Position numbers and translations under genes: made by a program. Shown here in pieces: positions 12,001 to 24,024 of a stretch of 64,000 bases of DNA (position 1 is the first letter of the stretch; every line of letters starts with the position of its first letter). Source of the DNA: Mucor racemosus (Eukaryota > Mucoromycota > Mucoromycetes > Mucorales > Mucoraceae); the NCBI GenBank assembly GCA_027405735.1, contig JAPEHQ010000007.1, positions 2,009,001-2,073,000 on the forward strand, read 5' to 3'. The notes beneath the pieces were generated by a model. The model searched no databases, was not told the DNA's origin, and worked only from the letters and a program-made list of their open reading frames with translations.

Positions 12001-14068
12001 ACAAGGATCTTGGGTAATACTCTTGATAAGCCTAAAGTTCCACCACCTTTACACATTCTTTTATCCAACATATAAATAACCAAAGGTGCCTTCAATTCAA
12101 TGAAATCTAAATCTTCAGGATCAAGAGGATAAGGTAAAGCTGGATTATACACTGGCGGCCTATTTACATCCAACATACAACATAATTCCATATCCTATAT
12201 TAAATTGATTTAGTCTATTAAGCAACATTGCATTCCAGATGTGTATTTTACCTTTTTCAATCGTAAACGATATTCATTGTTACCTAAATGTCTTTTAATA
12301 AATAAAGACCCCATAAGGTTCGCTAACCCTCGAACAAGCCAGGTGTCAGGCCAAGATTTTTGAACAATATATATGCCAAACCATTGTCTTGCAAGAGCCT
12401 GACTTAATTCTCTTCTTGTACTATATATTTGATCAATGATCTCTACAGGATGGAGAAGCCTTGAACTACAAATGGCAAGTGATGCACTTGATGCTGTATC
12501 TGCCCACGCATCCTCCACAAACACCAATTTGTAATCTGAAAAAGGATATGATCCATATTCTTGTGTATAAAAGTGCATTGCCTTTTTTGATAATAAGGTT
12601 AATACTTTTATAAAAGCGGGATTAGTCTTTTGTACTTACATGCATCAAAAAGCTACAGCTTACACTGAGCTCTTCTTCTAGCCCTGGCAATGCGAAAGCG
12701 TAAATGTTAGACATCATGTTAATTTCAGCCATTAAACTCTGTTGTTGATTTTCATCCAAATCAGCAGCTGTCATGACTTCCTCTTGAAGCTGGGATGGTG
12801 ATAATTTGATCATTTCAAAAGGTCCAATTGCGAAACCAATAAATGGTGCTGGTGTAGGTACTGACAAATTATAATGTACAATCTTCTTTGAATTATCTGT
12901 AGGGTGAATTACTTGTTCGATAATATCTCCACTGCATACAACCATAATTCCATTTACTTCATCAAAGGAACCTTCTCCATCATATTCGGGTACTGGTGCT
13001 CCATCATCTTTTCGAGGAACAATGAATTCCATATCCCATGTACAACGTTCAGAAATGCGATCAATACATGGTAACCATGATCTTGTAGCACCTGGTAAAG
13101 GTTGATTGACTGTATAAACATGATTTGATCGATAGGGTGCAATTTCTTCATCTTTCTGAACATAAACGACGCCATTTCGTGGATCTTCAAGCGTATACTC
13201 AATTCGAATGACAATCGTATTGTATGTAGGCTCTATTTCTTCGGGAATAGTTGCAGCTGCAGCTGGTGTAGATCCTTCTGCTGTTGATTGTTGTGGTGTT
13301 TGTGGTTTGGATTCTATATTTACAAGATAGTTAAAAATCAAGTATATCGTCGATTTACATATTTCAAAAAGTAATTACCTGGCTGTGAATTTAAAAAAGT
13401 AGTTGTTTTATTGATAGATTGAGCTTCTTTTTCAGAAACCTATGCCTTCGTGTCAATATATTTGACATTTCCAATTATAAAATCTACAATTTACCTGATT
13501 TATGCAGTCAGCAGGTAATTTAACGATCAATTCGCCTTCATCTGCATCTCTAAGTGCATTCATATAACGACTTTTGTATACTTGATGATGTGAAATTGAT
13601 GTATTAGCACCTAATGTGAGGTCTGATACTGCATCATTGTATTCGAAATCAACTGGAATATCATTAACAAATGCTTTCTCGATTTCTAAATTTATGTAAT
13701 CATTATAAGATATATGCTGTCAAATTTCAATTAAAAATTGCTTACTGCATTGTCTACAATTGATTCGAATATTTGTGAGTTTATTGTTCAATGGTTGTAC
13801 TGTAAGTTCTGCTAAACCCTGTCAATTAAAAATTAACGGTAAATTTGTAACGCGTTTAGTTAGCAGTGGTAAATGCATATGACATGTATTTAATCAATTG
13901 TACCTTCATATAGCGTTGGCTAGGGTCTACTTCAAGTACAAATCGTTCATGACTCGTAGAAAAGAGAAACAAATCATGTCAGTAAACGCGAGCTAAATAT
14001 TTCATTTGAAGTAAATGATATTGGAATACTTATAATGTGAACGCTTTCTTATAAACGTCTCGCTGCAT
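6056..14068 (-). CDS. TAF2: TFIID subunit TAF2 fused to a six-bromodomain tail
   Basis: Exons in transcript order: an uncertain first exon near 14068, then ~13952-13904, 13818-13746, 13685-13495, 13439-13379, 13313-12640, 12581-12252, 12194-10177, 10120-9997, 9943-9850, 9792-9408, 9346-6869 and 6808-6056. They give ~2,420 aa in a continuous frame. The first ~1,180 residues are TAF2-like: the INCRQC motif, an M1-aminopeptidase-like fold region and a HEAT-like part. The HEXXH zinc site is absent (ELSQALARQW lies there), as expected for TAF2, so it should not be a peptidase. The tail has a proline run (SPSPPPPPPPKPKHKK) and six bromodomains at about residues 1300-1400, 1530-1635, 1765-1865, 1877-1975, 2148-2250 and 2300-2400. 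Each keeps the PMD turn and the acetyl-lysine-binding Asn (YN or FN). The role is core promoter recognition in TFIID, probably with acetyl-histone binding by the tail. The 57-nt intron at 9849-9793 is stop-free and in frame, so its splicing is not certain. The N-terminal start is unresolved. Confidence 0.85.
7062..7190 (-). repeat. 18-bp coding minisatellite in TAF2-like gene
   Basis: About seven imperfect 18-bp units, plus-strand consensus ACAACAGAAGGCGATTTC, encode a repeated six-residue Lys-Ser-Pro-Ser-Val-Val unit between bromodomains 4 and 5. Units differ mainly at third positions and at a few Ser/Arg/Ala substitutions. Each unit supplies an SP dipeptide, a possible proline-directed kinase site. 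Confidence 0.85.
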
Positions 14069-15039
14069 GACACTAGTTAGAAATTAAAGTATATTATACC
14101 CAGGAAAATATGTATAAACTTTTTTTCCTGAAAAAAAAAAAAAAAAAAAAAAAAGAATAGGGGAATAATACAAGTATATTATATACTTTTTTTTCGAAGG
14201 ATAGAAGAGAAAAGAGTAAAGTCTGCTTCGCAGCACAAATGTTTGCTATTTAATATAGTCACAATGATAGAGGGAAATTTATCACTGAAATTCTCAATTT
14301 AGATGGTCTTTTCAGAGCCAAAAGAATTATAATAAACTCTTTGATACATGAAAAGGCACTCTATTGTGAATCAAATACATATTCTCAAGATCCACAACCA
14401 AGCAATAACATACGGCTAAGCCAAGACGATAGATAGATCCCTTCTTCTTCTTCTTCTTCTTCATGGGTTTTAACAAATATACCTCAAATTGATACATTTT
14501 ATACGCAGCAGAAAAAATGGATTGATTATCTATGAAGATAGAGTAGAATGAATTCTTTTATTTATATGTGGGATTTAGCGTTATTCTATATATAAATTGC
14601 TCGCATAAAACGCATCATAAATGGATATACGGCTCATACATTTCTTTGTCTAAATCGTTTGTAAACAGCACGTATTCTAATAATAATTGATGACTCTAGT
14701 CTTTGAAAATCAATATATATATATATATATATGTTTTACCAGACCACAAACCTCACTCGAAAAAGGGTGCGGTCAATTCATTATTTAACCAGCAAATTAA
14801 TGGATACTTTTACAGGCTGGAGGCTGGTGTATATATTTTGAAGCTTATAGCCCATTTGGATCAATATTCATTGATTCCAAGCATTTTTTGCAGCTGCTAA
14901 ATTTTTTTCAAGCAGAGAAACAGAAATTTTTCAAAAACGTGCGCTTAAATCCTTAAAAACAGCTGTTAGCTAAAGAAATCAAGGCATGTTATTCTTATAC
15001 TTACTGCGTATTAAATATAACTTCAAAATTCAATTTCGA
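14069..15039. other. Intergenic stretch with simple repeats
   Basis: No gene is visible. It holds an A-run of 24 (14131-14154), a (TTC)n tract near 14442-14462 and an (AT)n tract near 14711-14731. It includes the upstream region of the TAF2-like gene, but I could not identify a convincing promoter element. Confidence 0.6.
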
Positions 15040-17240
15040 ACCATTATTTGATTTTATAAAAAAATTTTAAACAATACCTGAAACAATCCATACAAAATAC
15101 AATGGTTAAAACAAATACGCGCTTTGATTTCTCTACTTTCACAGCAACTCACGGAGGATAAAACTAACGTAATTCTATAGATAATTCCTAGACGTACCTA
15201 TCATTGCACCGGGAGCTCATTTGAATCTATATTCGGTGAGAATTAATGAATTTACTGTCCTTGATAGGTATACATAGCTAGTATTGGAGACGAGCCTTTC
15301 GAGCCGAGTTTCATTCGAGCCTACGAGCCAACTCGAGATTACATAAACAAAGCTCGCGAGCCTCGAGTCGAGTCGAGCTGCTAATCGAGCTGTTCGAGCT
15401 GTCGAGTTTTCCTCGAGTTGTCGAATTTTGTTGGAGCTTTCCTCGAGCTCTCGAATTTCAGGAAACTGAAAAACTCGAGCGAATTTTGTCGAGCTAGCTC
15501 GACTCGTTGTCAACGCTATACATAGCAGATAACCAACTTGTTGCTTAAACTTACCGAATGCGCAATAACCCATGTAATCTGGTATCTGAAGTTCTTGTAG
15601 TACTTATTGATATCTATATTCATGTAGAGTAGCAGCTTATTAATTGGATCAGTATTCATAGAGACTGTATTTCAATTATTTTAAATAAAAGTGCGCCGAC
15701 CGTAAACTATAGGTACACTTTAACCATGATTTTCTCAACACACTGTAGGCTTTAGAAGTTTTCCTTTGCGATCATCGTGTCAATGATGTGTACCTGCCCC
15801 CATGTAAAGTTGAAAGTTATCAGAGTCAAAGTTTGCCGAGATAGCTATAGGGTTTTTGTTTTCCGTTTTTTACGGTTGCAAAAAGTAGGTTTCAGATGGT
15901 ATTCGAATGGTTTTCGAATGCTTTCGCCCAATATTGAGCCAAATTATGTAAAATCTTCAAAGAAGATGCACCTTATTTCTATGGGCCATTGATATCTCTC
16001 CGAAAATAGAAGTATTAATACCAGAATATAAGTACACTGGCCTAACATTGACCAAAATCGACTTAAAATCGATTGTAACAAGTTACGCCCTGAGTTAAGA
16101 TGTTACTTTTATGTATTTACAAGATAGATAAAACAAAAGGCTACTCTGCATTTTTTGTTTCAGCCAAAAATATTGATTTTTCATTGAGATAATCAAAGTA
16201 ATAGTTCTTATCACAGCTTAACATCTATCATAACGGGGTTCCAAAATTTATTTTAAAAAATGGACGAAAAATGATGAAAAAAACAAAATCGTTTAATTGC
16301 TCATGAACTGCAAAGTAAGTTGACCTAGTATACTAAATAGTTTTTGTACAGTTTTAAATTCTGCATTCATCTAAGTAAAAACTAGACAAATATTTCACAT
16401 TAAATTTTGCGTAAAATGCAATTGAAATTTTGGAGGTTTTTTGAAGATACACATCACTTTTTATAAGCATATTTAAGATATAATAAATTTCAATGATGCG
16501 CAAAAATATTATCTATCGATTGAGCTATTGCAAGGTGTTCTAGCTGCATTTTTCGTAGAGGAAACAAGATTTCTGTCCAAATTTTTTTCAGATTCAAAAT
16601 TTGGGATGAGGGTATACAAGGGGAAAATGGATGCTAGAAATGAAGGTATCTTTTCGCACACATTTTTGAGGATATCTCCATGAAAAATCAATATTTTGAA
16701 AAACTCTAAATTGGATCCGAGAGAACTTAACGAGCTTAATGACATGAATGCAAAAAAAATGTTGCTCAATTTAGCCAATATTTTGAAACCTACTATAGAA
16801 ATGTCCAAAAAAATGAAAAAAAAAATAAAAGTGCTCAGAATTTTTTTATATTACAATATGTAATAGAACACTTTAAAACAAGTAAATTTTATTATTAAAA
16901 CGTGCTAGTATAGCTTAATTTTTTCTAGAGATATGAAGCCTCAAAGTTTTCAATCCATTAGCAGTGAAATACGCGTAAAAAATCTGAAACCTTAGCATTG
17001 AAAAATTAATACCAACTGCAAAAAATAGGATATTTCCGGATACTCATTTTTGAATGAAAGCTGGACATCTCAGGTACATTGGCATATAATTTTTTCTAGA
17101 TGTTATTTAGTGAAAAAAATAGTAGATCAGGGATGAAAAGTGAGACTCAGTTTTCAAGGGAAAAGCAATGAATTTTACCTGTTTTTGAGTCTTTCCTGAG
17201 ATATAAAATAAATTTAGGAATGAGTAGCAAAATATGTTAT
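15040..17240. repeat. Dispersed repeat R1, copy A (interrupted by a MITE)
   Basis: This ~2-kb non-coding repeat recurs at 25698-26281 plus 31867-32915, 44600-46410, 55630-56800 and ~62890-64000, always in the same orientation. Shared landmarks are the stretch near TTTTTGTTTCAGC, the stretch near AAATTTTGCGCAAAATGCAATTG, and an end near GAGATATAAAATAAATTTA. Short open frames inside it are shared only because the DNA is shared. No transposase or reverse transcriptase signature is visible, so the class is unknown. Confidence 0.75.
15279..15518. mobile_element. hAT-like MITE, 240 bp, TCGAG-rich
   Basis: The perfect 8-bp direct repeat TACATAGC at 15271-15278 and 15519-15526 brackets 240 bp. The related R1 copy near 44850 lacks the insert. 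The ends are imperfect inverted repeats: TAGTATTGGAGACGAG on the left and TAGCGTTGACAACGAG on the complement of the right. The interior is packed with TCGAG/CGAGC motifs, as in subterminal transposase-binding repeats. The 8-bp duplication and TAG ends fit the hAT superfamily. There is no coding capacity. Confidence 0.75.
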
Positions 17241-18061
17241 GCATTTTTCGGGTAGCTAGGAGTTTGAGCTCTATTAGTTCAAATGGAAAACAAGCGTCGT
17301 TGGGTAGATTGAAACACAAATAGTGAATTACTAGACATTTCATTTGCTTAAAAGATAGCTTTAAAGCCAAATAGCGAAATTGGATTATTTATATTGGGAA
17401 TTCGACCTCGCAATGGGAAGTGGGGGCCAGCATAGAATTATGTGAATATGAACTTTAAATATAACTATTATTAAATCACTGTAAATTTTGATTGATGATT
17501 AGAAAATCACTGACTTCTGAAAACGATCTTGCTTTTATAATCCAAAGCTTCCCTTTTAAAAATGAGCTTCTATCTACTTGATAAATAGCACAAAAAACGA
17601 AGGCGTACTATGTATGTTGGCCATCTATTTTGCAAGATTGAGTGGTCGAATCAAATCGTAATTAAAACTATCCAAAGTAACTCTCATCTGGTGGGCTGAG
17701 ATTCTTTTCATTCACAATTTTCCTTCGCCAATGCCTATTCATTTATTATGAACATTTTTCAGACTAAATTATATACATTATGGTTCGTTGTATGTTCTAT
17801 AAATACTATATTTATAATTTTGAACGTTAGAATTCGGAACTTACTTCTTCTTTCTTGTAGAATTGCTTGTTGTCAGTGGTAAAATGTTGATAATAGAGAA
17901 CCACGGAGACCCAATACACTTCGTGACATCACTAGAATGTCCGTTTGAATGGACGGAGCCCAGGCTTGATATATTATTTATTTTATCCATCTTCATAACC
18001 TATTTTTTTTTGTTCTCCAAAAGTTCCTACACTACCCCACATAATAAGAAAATAAAGAATT
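17241..18061. other. Intergenic, upstream of NDUFS6 homologue
   Basis: No gene is visible. An AT-rich stretch with TATAAATA-like sequence lies near 17800-17830, about 240 bp before the NDUFS6 start codon. That is too far to call a TATA box with confidence. Confidence 0.4.
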
Positions 18062-18694
18062 ATGCTTCGACAATCGATTCAACGTATTAGCATCAAGAGT
18101 GTTCGTCATACTTCTTTAAAGAGCTTCACTGCTGCTTACACAACCACCATTCAAACTTCTGCTAAACCCATTGCACCTGAGGTTAAGCAAGCCGAGAACC
18201 GTACTACAACTTGGTCCGAGTCTCAACGTGCAAAGGCTGATGCCCTTGTTGGACCTCGTTTCGAACAAATGGACCTTAGCACCCAGGTAAAATCAACTTC
18301 AGTTTATTTTTTTACACATAAACAAAAATGAAATGTGAGAAGTCAAGAAATTAAACATTTTACAATTTAGCCCAATCCTATGGCTGCTATTGACCTTATT
18401 GCTGAGGAACCTATTAGATTTGTGAAGGAGCGTATCACTCACTGTGATGGTGGTAAGTGAATAATGTGATAAAATGTTACATTTCATTGAAAATATATAT
18501 TGTTTTAGGAGGTGGATCATTAGGTCACCCCAAGGTTTATATCAATTTGGATAAGCCTGGACCTCATGCCTGTGGTTACTGTAAGTTTATTTTAGTTGAT
18601 TGAAAGCTCAATCAGTATTTTTTTTTTTTACTAAATCATGTATTAAATTATAGGTGGTATTCGTTTCCAAAAACCAGAGGGCCATCATCACTAG
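18062..18694 (+). CDS. NDUFS6: NADH dehydrogenase iron-sulfur protein 6 (complex I, 13 kDa)
   Basis: Four exons (18062-18286, 18371-18452, 18509-18580, 18654-18694) encode 139 aa. The C-terminal half is the zf-CHCC domain of NDUFS6: Cys-Asp-Gly-Gly-Gly, then [20 protein letters not shown], then GIRF. The Cys and His ligands for the structural zinc are present. The first ~40 residues are rich in Arg, Ser and Thr with few acids ([18 protein letters not shown]), which fits a mitochondrial targeting peptide. The product is an accessory subunit of the complex I matrix arm, needed for late N-module assembly. Intron phases match throughout. The His-His-His end of the protein is only a terminal detail. 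A neighbouring polyadenylation-like AATAAA lies ~40 nt downstream. Confidence 0.95.
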
Positions 18695-18984
18695 ATATTT
18701 TAACACATATATTTATAAATCAAGAAATTATTTAATAAAACAATATAAAATAACAAAATCAAGAGTTTATCATTAAATCTACATTTCATTGCATCTGACA
18801 CACGGATTTCCTGTCAAAAAAGGTCAATGGGTTCATGTTTCCCATCATTATAAATGTCCATTGTTTGAGTTTGTCTGTGACGCATTATCTATTCGCATGC
18901 CGCGAGAAATGCACATATTTCTGTAGTTTTTCATCTTCAAAAAGGATTACATTCTTTTGTCTTCAAGATAACTTTTATATATAA

Positions 18985-21722
18985 ATGGACGATTTATTAG
19001 ACCTTAGCTGGTCTGCTCCTTCATCTACTGTGAAGCAAACTACTCAGAAACCAGAAAAGCCTAAAGATGCTTTTGCTGACCTTTTATCTACGACTCCTAA
19101 ACCAGTTGATACTTCTAAACTTTCTTTAATAGAGCGACAAAAATTACAGCAACAACAACAACAGCCGAGCAATTCAAGCTCTCCAATGTTAACACCAACT
19201 CAAGCTACAACACCTGGTTCTCCATCTATTAATACCTCCAGATATACGCCTTCATCAACCTCAACATTTGAAGTTAAATTGGCGCCTACCGCCAATACAA
19301 ATTCCTCTTCATTTGAAAATTTACTGGATTCTTTTGGGAGCATTAACAAAAAGCAAAATGAAGATAGAAGTACACCCCTAAATCAATTGTAAGTACACTA
19401 TTTAGGGTTTTTCTCGGGCATTACTGACCCCAAATGTTATTCAGACGTACCCAAACTTCAACTCCAGTTTCCAATGGTGATCATGGTCAATGGGATCTCG
19501 ATTTCTTGGATACAAAATTGAATGCTAATGTCTCTGCTAACAATACATCTGCTCCTACATCTGTTCTCGATCCTTTTGACATGGATTCCCTTATGCAACA
19601 AACCAAGTCCCCTCATTCATCAAATTCAGTTATACAAGAGCACGATGAAGATGACAATCCTCTTGGCATCTTGGCAGGTCCTGCAATAAAATCGCCCTTA
19701 CCTGTCGAAATAACAGAGTCAGAAATATCTCGTCCTGGATCATCTCAACAATTTCATAGTCGTAAAGCTAGTCCTGTTAGCCACGGAGGAATTATGCTTA
19801 ATGAGGATGAAGAAGATGCAATGCTTGCTCAGTTGATTGAGATGGGATTTAGTCTACAAGAGTCTAAATTCGCAATCGAAGCAACAGGAGGTCAAGAGCT
19901 ACAAACAGCAGTAGACTTACTAGTTCAAAATTCAGAAACTGCACAAAGATATCAACCTACCGCTACGGCTCCTGCTCGCTCAAATCAATCGTTATCCCAA
20001 AATGAGCGTGCTCGTAGTGCTCTCTTTGCTGATGATGATGAATCATATGCATCTCCTTCTCGTCGTTCACAACCACAACCACAATCTAAACCCCAGCAAA
20101 GACCTCAAGAGGCACCAAAGGACCCTCATGATGATTCATTACATGAGACAACCGAAAAGATTGTGACTCAAGCTCAAGAATTGGGTGGGTTTCTTTACAA
20201 AAATGCCACTTCATATTTCAAGGCAGGCAAGCAAAAAGTTACCAAGGCTGTTGGTGATTGGCAAGAGCAACAGCGAACACAGCGTTTACAGCAAATGCAA
20301 CAAGAACAAAATGGACCAATGCGACCTAAATGGATGCAAGGCGTTGATGATAATTTAGACATATCAAGTAAATCAGTTGAAAAATTCGCAGATGATGATG
20401 ACAGTGAGGATGAGGGAGAAGATTTAGAAGCAGAGAGAAGAAAAATCCAGGAAATGAGAAGGATTCAAGAAGTTAAACAACGCGAACAAGCTGCTGCTGC
20501 ACATAAGCAAAGACAGCAACAAAAGTTAAGAAAGGATACATTAATTAATGATGAACAAGAAACATATGTGTCGCCTTCTCGTCGTAGAGGCGGTAGCGGT
20601 AGATCTACACCAAGATCAAGCGTCTCTCCCCAATTACAACAACAACAGCAACAACAACAACAAAAACCATCAGCACCCCCTACACCCAAAAACACTCGCT
20701 CACGACCTGTAGTAAATGCATCTCCTGATGTTATGGCAAAAGCTAATGAAGCAAGAAATCGAGGCAATGAAAAGTTCAAACTGGGTCAATTCGGTGAATC
20801 CGAGGAAGCTTACACGCGTGCCATTGAAATTCTTCCAACTGAGCATGATCATCAAGTTTTACTTTATAACAATCGAGCTATGGCCCGCTTGAAAATTGGA
20901 CATTACAAGAAATGTATCGAAGATTGTGATACTGCACTTGTATTGGCAAAGCAGAGCGGCGAGGGTGGTTCTACTTCTGAGGGTGTTGTTATTCAATGGC
21001 GTGATCAAATCATTAAATCACTTTCTCGTAAAGCAGAAGCATTCGAAAATATTGAAAAATTTAAGGATGCTTTGGCTGTATACGATGAGTTATTAAAATA
21101 TGAGGGTGGCGGTAATCCCAAGGTAAATCAAGCCATGTCAAGATGTAGACAGGCATTAAACCCCAAAAAGAAGATACCATCAACACCTAAAAAACCTGCC
21201 GCACCGGCTCAAGAAAAGAAGGAAGATTTCATGGCCATGTTTGATCCTAATTCAGCTACTAGTACACCGACTGTATCAGATGCAGAATTGAGTAAGAGTA
21301 AAGCTGTAGCTGCTATAAGAGCCAAGGCTGCAGAGCAAGAAGCTGAGGATGCTGAGAAATTAGAAAAGACAGATGATGTGAATGCTCGTTTACTTGCCTG
21401 GAAGGCTGGAAAGGAACAAAATCTGAGAGCCTTATTAGCAACATTAGATTCCTTGCTTTGGCCTGGTGCTCAATGGAAGGGTGCTCAATTAAGTGAATTG
21501 ATTAATCCAAAGAAATGTAAGATTACATATATGAAAGCTATCAGCAAAGTACATCCAGATAAGGTAATTTAATATGCTCAATACATTTTATGAACAAGAC
21601 CTAATTTTATTTGTATATAGCTGCCATCTGATGTTACTGTAGAGCAAAGAATGTTGGCTAGCGGCATCTTTGCAAGTTTAAACGAGGCTTGGGATTCTTT
21701 TAAGGAACAAAATCAATTGTAG
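18985..21722 (+). CDS. SWA2: Auxilin-like J-protein (clathrin uncoating), Swa2 type
   Basis: Three exons (18985-19388, 19445-21563, 21621-21722) give 874 aa. The order is a low-complexity N-terminus with clathrin/adaptor-type short motifs; a UBA domain near residues 255-295 (AMLAQLIEMGFSLQESK); a Gln-rich middle; three TPR-like helices near 565-680 (RGNEKFKLGQFGESEEAY and following); and a C-terminal J-domain with HPD in the stretch KVHPDK. The HPD sits at the end of exon 2, just before the last intron. This UBA-TPR-J order is that of yeast Swa2/Aux1. That protein recruits Hsp70 to clathrin coats and stimulates ATP hydrolysis to strip them after vesicle budding. A CAG/CAA tract near 20637-20662 encodes poly-Gln. 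The gene appears intact. Confidence 0.92.
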
Positions 21723-22088
21723 AATTTTCTAATAAATGATTATGTTTATCACAGCTAAAATTAGTTGCCGTTTATAGAGAGCTTGATATTATAAATCAAA
21801 CTGAATGTCATGAAATTATTAGCGGTACAGCTTGCTGATTTCCTTTACCTGCAAATGCAGCAGCTCCAACAAAGGGAACCAAAGCTTTAACTATATAAAT
21901 TATGTGTAAACGCAGTATATCTTCCATTCGAGAATTTAACCCGCTACCACTACCAAAAGCACCACTAATTATAATTCGAGAATCAAGTGAGTACTAATGT
22001 TTCAAGATTTTTTCAAGCATGAAGACGCCATAATTTTATATGCTAATAGATTAAAAGAAATGATTATTAGATGTTACGCTATTTTATG

Positions 22089-22119
<31 letters not shown>

Positions 22120-22496
22120 GATCTTGCTACAGTATAACTACAAAGAAAATGTTTTATCCGGTTTTAATGACTTGAAGCGGATTTAAAATTTCCGAAGGAA
22201 GCTTTAGTTTAGAGTGTAAAATTATAAATTACAATGCGTCTTTTACGAAAAAGAAAAGTAACATAACTAAATGAATATGTTTATTATGTGGGTAGTATAT
22301 TTAATAAGTAATTTTTAAATAAACTCTTTAAAATTTAGTCATATTATAAAAAATGAACAGAACTTGCAGATACCGTACCTTTTTAGGCTTTCAATGCAAG
22401 GGAAAAAAGGTCACATTAATAGGCTTTTTTAACAATTTTTTTTTTCATGTCTGGATCAATTATTGCTTCTTCATCAACTCTTTTTGAATATATAAA
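21723..22496. other. Intergenic with 28-nt T-run
   Basis: No gene is visible between the auxilin and NSA2 genes. A T homopolymer of about 28 nt lies at 22092-22119. Confidence 0.6.
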
Positions 22497-23396
22497 ATGG
22501 TAGATATATTGATCAATATCCTCACAAAACTGTCAACTAATATAACTAAAACTTAATAGCCTCAAAACGAGCATATTGAAGAGCACATCAAGCGACATGG
22601 TCGTCGTCTCGATTATGAGGAGCGCAAGTAAGTTCTATTTCAATTGATCAAATTGAACATTCATTAATTGATACATTTGTTTAGACGTAAGAGAGAAGCT
22701 CGTCAAGCTCACAAGGCCTCACAATACGCACAAAAGGTTCATGGTCTCAAGGCCAAGATGTTGAATAAGAAACGTCATGCAGAAAAGATTCAAATGAAGA
22801 AAACCATCAAACAACATGAGGAGAAGAACGCTAAGCAAAAGTCAGCCGATGCTATTCCTGAGGGTGCTGTACCTACTTATCTTTTGGATCGTGAGGGTGA
22901 AGATCGTGCAAAGATTTTGAGTAATATGGTCAAGCAGAAGCGTAAGGAAAAGGCAGGTAAATGGTCAGTTCCTTTGCCTACTGTTCGTGGTATGGCAGAA
23001 GATGAAATGTTCAAGGTTGTAAAGACTGGTAAACACAAAACAAAGCAATGGAAGCGTTTGGTTACAAAGGCTACCTTTGTTGGTGAAGGTTTCACTCGTA
23101 AACCACCAAAGTATGAACGTTTCGTTCGTCCTATGGGTTTGCGTTATAAGAAGGCACATGTCACTCATCCTGAATTGAAGGCAACTTTCTGTTTACCTAT
23201 CATTGGTGTCAAGAAGAATCCTCAATCACCCCTTTATACCCAACTTGGTGTCATTACAAAGGGTACTGTACTCGAAGTAAATGTCTCTGAATTGGGTTTA
23301 GTTACTACAGGTGGTAAGGTTGTTTGGGGTAAATATGCTCAAGTTACCAACAACCCTGAAAATGATGGCTGTATCAATGCAGTCTTACTTGTTTAA
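22497..23396 (+). CDS. NSA2: Ribosome biogenesis protein NSA2
   Basis: Three exons give 260 aa. Exon 1 is only the ATG (22497-22499), followed at once by a 60-nt GT-AG intron. Exon 2 is 22560-22627 and exon 3 is 22685-23396. With this splice the N-terminus reads [17 protein letters not shown], the standard NSA2 start, and the length matches yeast Nsa2 (261 aa). The N-terminal half is a long basic helical region ([20 protein letters not shown]). The C-terminal half is the S8e-like beta-barrel ending in GCINAVLLV. Nsa2 is a nucleolar factor required for 27S pre-rRNA processing in 60S pre-ribosomes. Reading through the intron would give a 19-residue dead end, so splicing is required. Confidence 0.95.
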
Positions 23397-24024
23397 TCTT
23401 TGTTTATTTCTTCCATCTTGTCATTCAACTTTTAGTTTTGCATTATATTATACTCCATTTTATTTCACTGTACTCTTTATTAAATACTAGACATTTTAGA
23501 TAATAAAAATTATTGTTATTTAATTTTTTGTTAGTCTGAATGGTGACATTGGATGATATACGCTTTACATATCATCAAAGTCAAGACATGATCTATAGAG
23601 TTTTTACTCGAAACATTCACCTGTTTTGTAATTGCTATAACTTACTTGATCAAATATCGACTGTGAGCCACTGTTCAGCGTTTTTTTGTTTCTGAAAAAT
23701 CATAAAATCATATTATTATAAATGCAGTAATAAATAATTGAGACTAATTAAGAGTCAAATTACTAAACATCGATTAATCTCTTAAGGTTCTGTTTATATG
23801 ACTACATGACATTGATACATTTTAAATTTATGTAGCATTATATCACCAAGGCGTCAATGTATTTTGTTCTCGTTCATTCGATCTTTTAATCCTTGTGAGA
23901 GATTTCTAGAATTCAACTAGTAGCTGATTGGTTTAACGGTAGCCAGATTTTTCATCAAGATTTTAAATTATAAACCCCCATCAAATCTTTATCAGATTTT
24001 TTTTCTTTGTTTCCTCTTTAACAA
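23397..24024. other. Intergenic, NSA2 3' region to carrier promoter
   Basis: No gene is visible. AT-rich stretches downstream of NSA2 probably include its poly(A) site. The last 100 bp before the carrier start is pyrimidine-rich (TTTTTTTTCTTTGTTTCCTC), a common promoter/leader character in fungi. Confidence 0.4.

Noticed and set aside
12210..13341. M1 aminopeptidase
   Set aside because: The fold is there but the HEXXH zinc motif is missing and the gene continues into TAF2-specific sequence.
15217..15573. 118-aa open frame on the minus strand
   Set aside because: It spans the TCGAG-rich MITE and its R1 flanks; openness comes from the repeat composition.
20465..20779. Antisense Cys-run frame in the auxilin gene
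   Set aside because: It is the complement of the poly-Gln tract.
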